From: Cyanobacteria bacterium UBA8156
GTDB taxonomy: Bacteria > Cyanobacteriota > Cyanobacteriia > Pseudanabaenales > Pseudanabaenaceae
Assembly: GCA_003456125.1 (NCBI GenBank)
Contig: DMPD01000092.1
Coordinates: 1 to 7,258, forward strand
DNA length: 7,258 nt
Reading direction: 5' to 3'
Positions 7,056 to 7,258 of the stretch are shown here, piece by piece; positions within the stretch are counted from its first letter, which is position 1; each line of letters begins with the position of its first letter. A program made the translations under genes and the position numbers. The notes beneath the pieces are model-generated. The model searched no databases, had not been told where the DNA came from, and saw nothing but the letters and a program-made list of their open reading frames with translations.

Positions 7056-7258
7056 TGACGACTCCCCAAGCGGTGCAAGCCCTGTTTGATCGGATTGCGC
7101 CGGTCTACGATGACCTCAACGATCGCCTGAGTTTTGGCCTCCATCGGGTTTGGAAAAAAATGGCGATCGCCTGGGTGAATCCCCAGCCCCAGGGGCAATA
7201 CCTCGATCTGTGCTGCGGCAGTGGCGATGTGGCCCTGGGGCTGGGGATTCACCCAGGC
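7055..7258 (+). CDS. menG: MenG/UbiE-type quinone methyltransferase (3' partial)
   Basis: The first 68 residues are present; the gene runs off the right edge. The start VQALFDRIAPVYDDLNDRLSFGLHRVWKKMAIAW is the typical N-terminus of the UbiE/MenG family, and YLDLCCGSGDVA (about residues 49-60) is the S-adenosylmethionine-binding motif I. In cyanobacteria this enzyme methylates 2-phytyl-1,4-naphthoquinone (demethylphylloquinone) in the last part of phylloquinone synthesis; species using menaquinone methylate the matching precursor. The last nine residues (ALGLGIHPG) are encoded by an exact reverse complement of the DNA at 7169-7194 and may not be authentic, so the protein should be trusted only to about residue 60. 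The gene overlaps the permease by one base and belongs to the same gene string. Confidence 0.9.
   Translation, partial: MTTPQAVQALFDRIAPVYDDLNDRLSFGLHRVWKKMAIAWVNPQPQGQYLDLCCGSGDVALGLGIHPG
7169..7258. repeat. Perfect 26-bp inverted repeat at the right edge
   Basis: The left arm at 7169-7194 and the right arm at 7233-7258 are exact reverse complements over 26 bases, separated by 38 bases. The match fails at the inner side (7195 G, 7232 G). The outer side cannot be tested because the right arm ends on the last base, so the repeat may be longer. Both arms lie in the menG reading frame. The arms are GC-rich and the left one begins in the last two bases of a HIP1 site (7163-7170). It may be natural, or a fold-back join at the end of a contig. 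Confidence 0.95.

Larger units (their letters stand above)
1768..7170. repeat. HIP1 octamers (GCGATCGC), 12 copies
   Basis: Exact copies start at 1768, 1807, 2581, 2681, 2845, 3218, 3315, 3741, 4170, 4548, 6075 and 7163. This is the highly iterated palindrome known from many cyanobacterial genomes; its function is unsettled, though its core is a target of cyanobacterial DNA methylation. All copies here are inside coding sequence. They are uneven: two in the HEAT-repeat gene, three in rlpA, five in panC-cmk, none in the coiled-coil gene, lptA or lptB, and one each in the permease and menG. Many one-mismatch versions (for example GCGATCGG) are also present. Confidence 0.93.

Noticed and set aside
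7154..7160. Run of seven A in menG as a programmed frameshift site
   Set aside because: It encodes the conserved WKKM of the family in the normal frame, and the frame continues correctly after it.

Overview
The window is a GC-rich (judged by eye at around 60%) piece of a cyanobacterial chromosome, with every gene on the + strand and no sign of mobile DNA. Four things point to a cyanobacterium. There are 12 exact copies of the HIP1 octamer GCGATCGC. PanC and cytidylate kinase are fused in one protein, an arrangement characteristic of cyanobacteria. There is a cyanobacterial-type RlpA with its own N-terminal domain, and a coiled-coil protein resembling the pilus-motility protein HmpF. The species cannot be named from this sequence.

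Layout: (1) positions 2-1195 hold the 3' part of a coiled-coil gene, probably hmpF, whose 5' end lies outside the window. (2) After 71 bp with a possible promoter and a strong ribosome binding site comes a 218-residue HEAT-repeat protein (1267-1923). (3) A 171-bp, AT-richer gap (1924-2094) is the only sizeable intergenic region and probably holds the promoter of what follows. (4) From 2095 to the right edge runs a tightly packed gene string: rlpA-like, panC-cmk fusion, lptA-like, lptB, an LptF/LptG-family permease, and the start of a MenG/UbiE-type quinone methyltransferase. The junctions are a 4-bp overlap, an 18-bp gap, a 1-bp gap, a 4-bp overlap and a 1-bp overlap, which suggests one transcript with translational coupling.

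How the genes fit together: lptA, lptB and the permease form a core of the LPS transport bridge (periplasmic carrier, cytoplasmic ATPase, membrane subunit); lptC and a second permease gene are not visible here. RlpA acts on or binds peptidoglycan. PanC-CMK supplies pantothenate (for CoA) and CDP/dCDP, and MenG makes the last methylation of phylloquinone, the photosystem I quinone. The string therefore mixes envelope assembly with cofactor metabolism.

No novel defence or mobile system was found. The two observations most worth checking are a perfect 26-bp inverted repeat whose second arm ends exactly at the last base of the window, inside menG (possibly a fold-back or assembly artefact), and the replacement of the family's catalytic-position glutamate by arginine in the RlpA domain.
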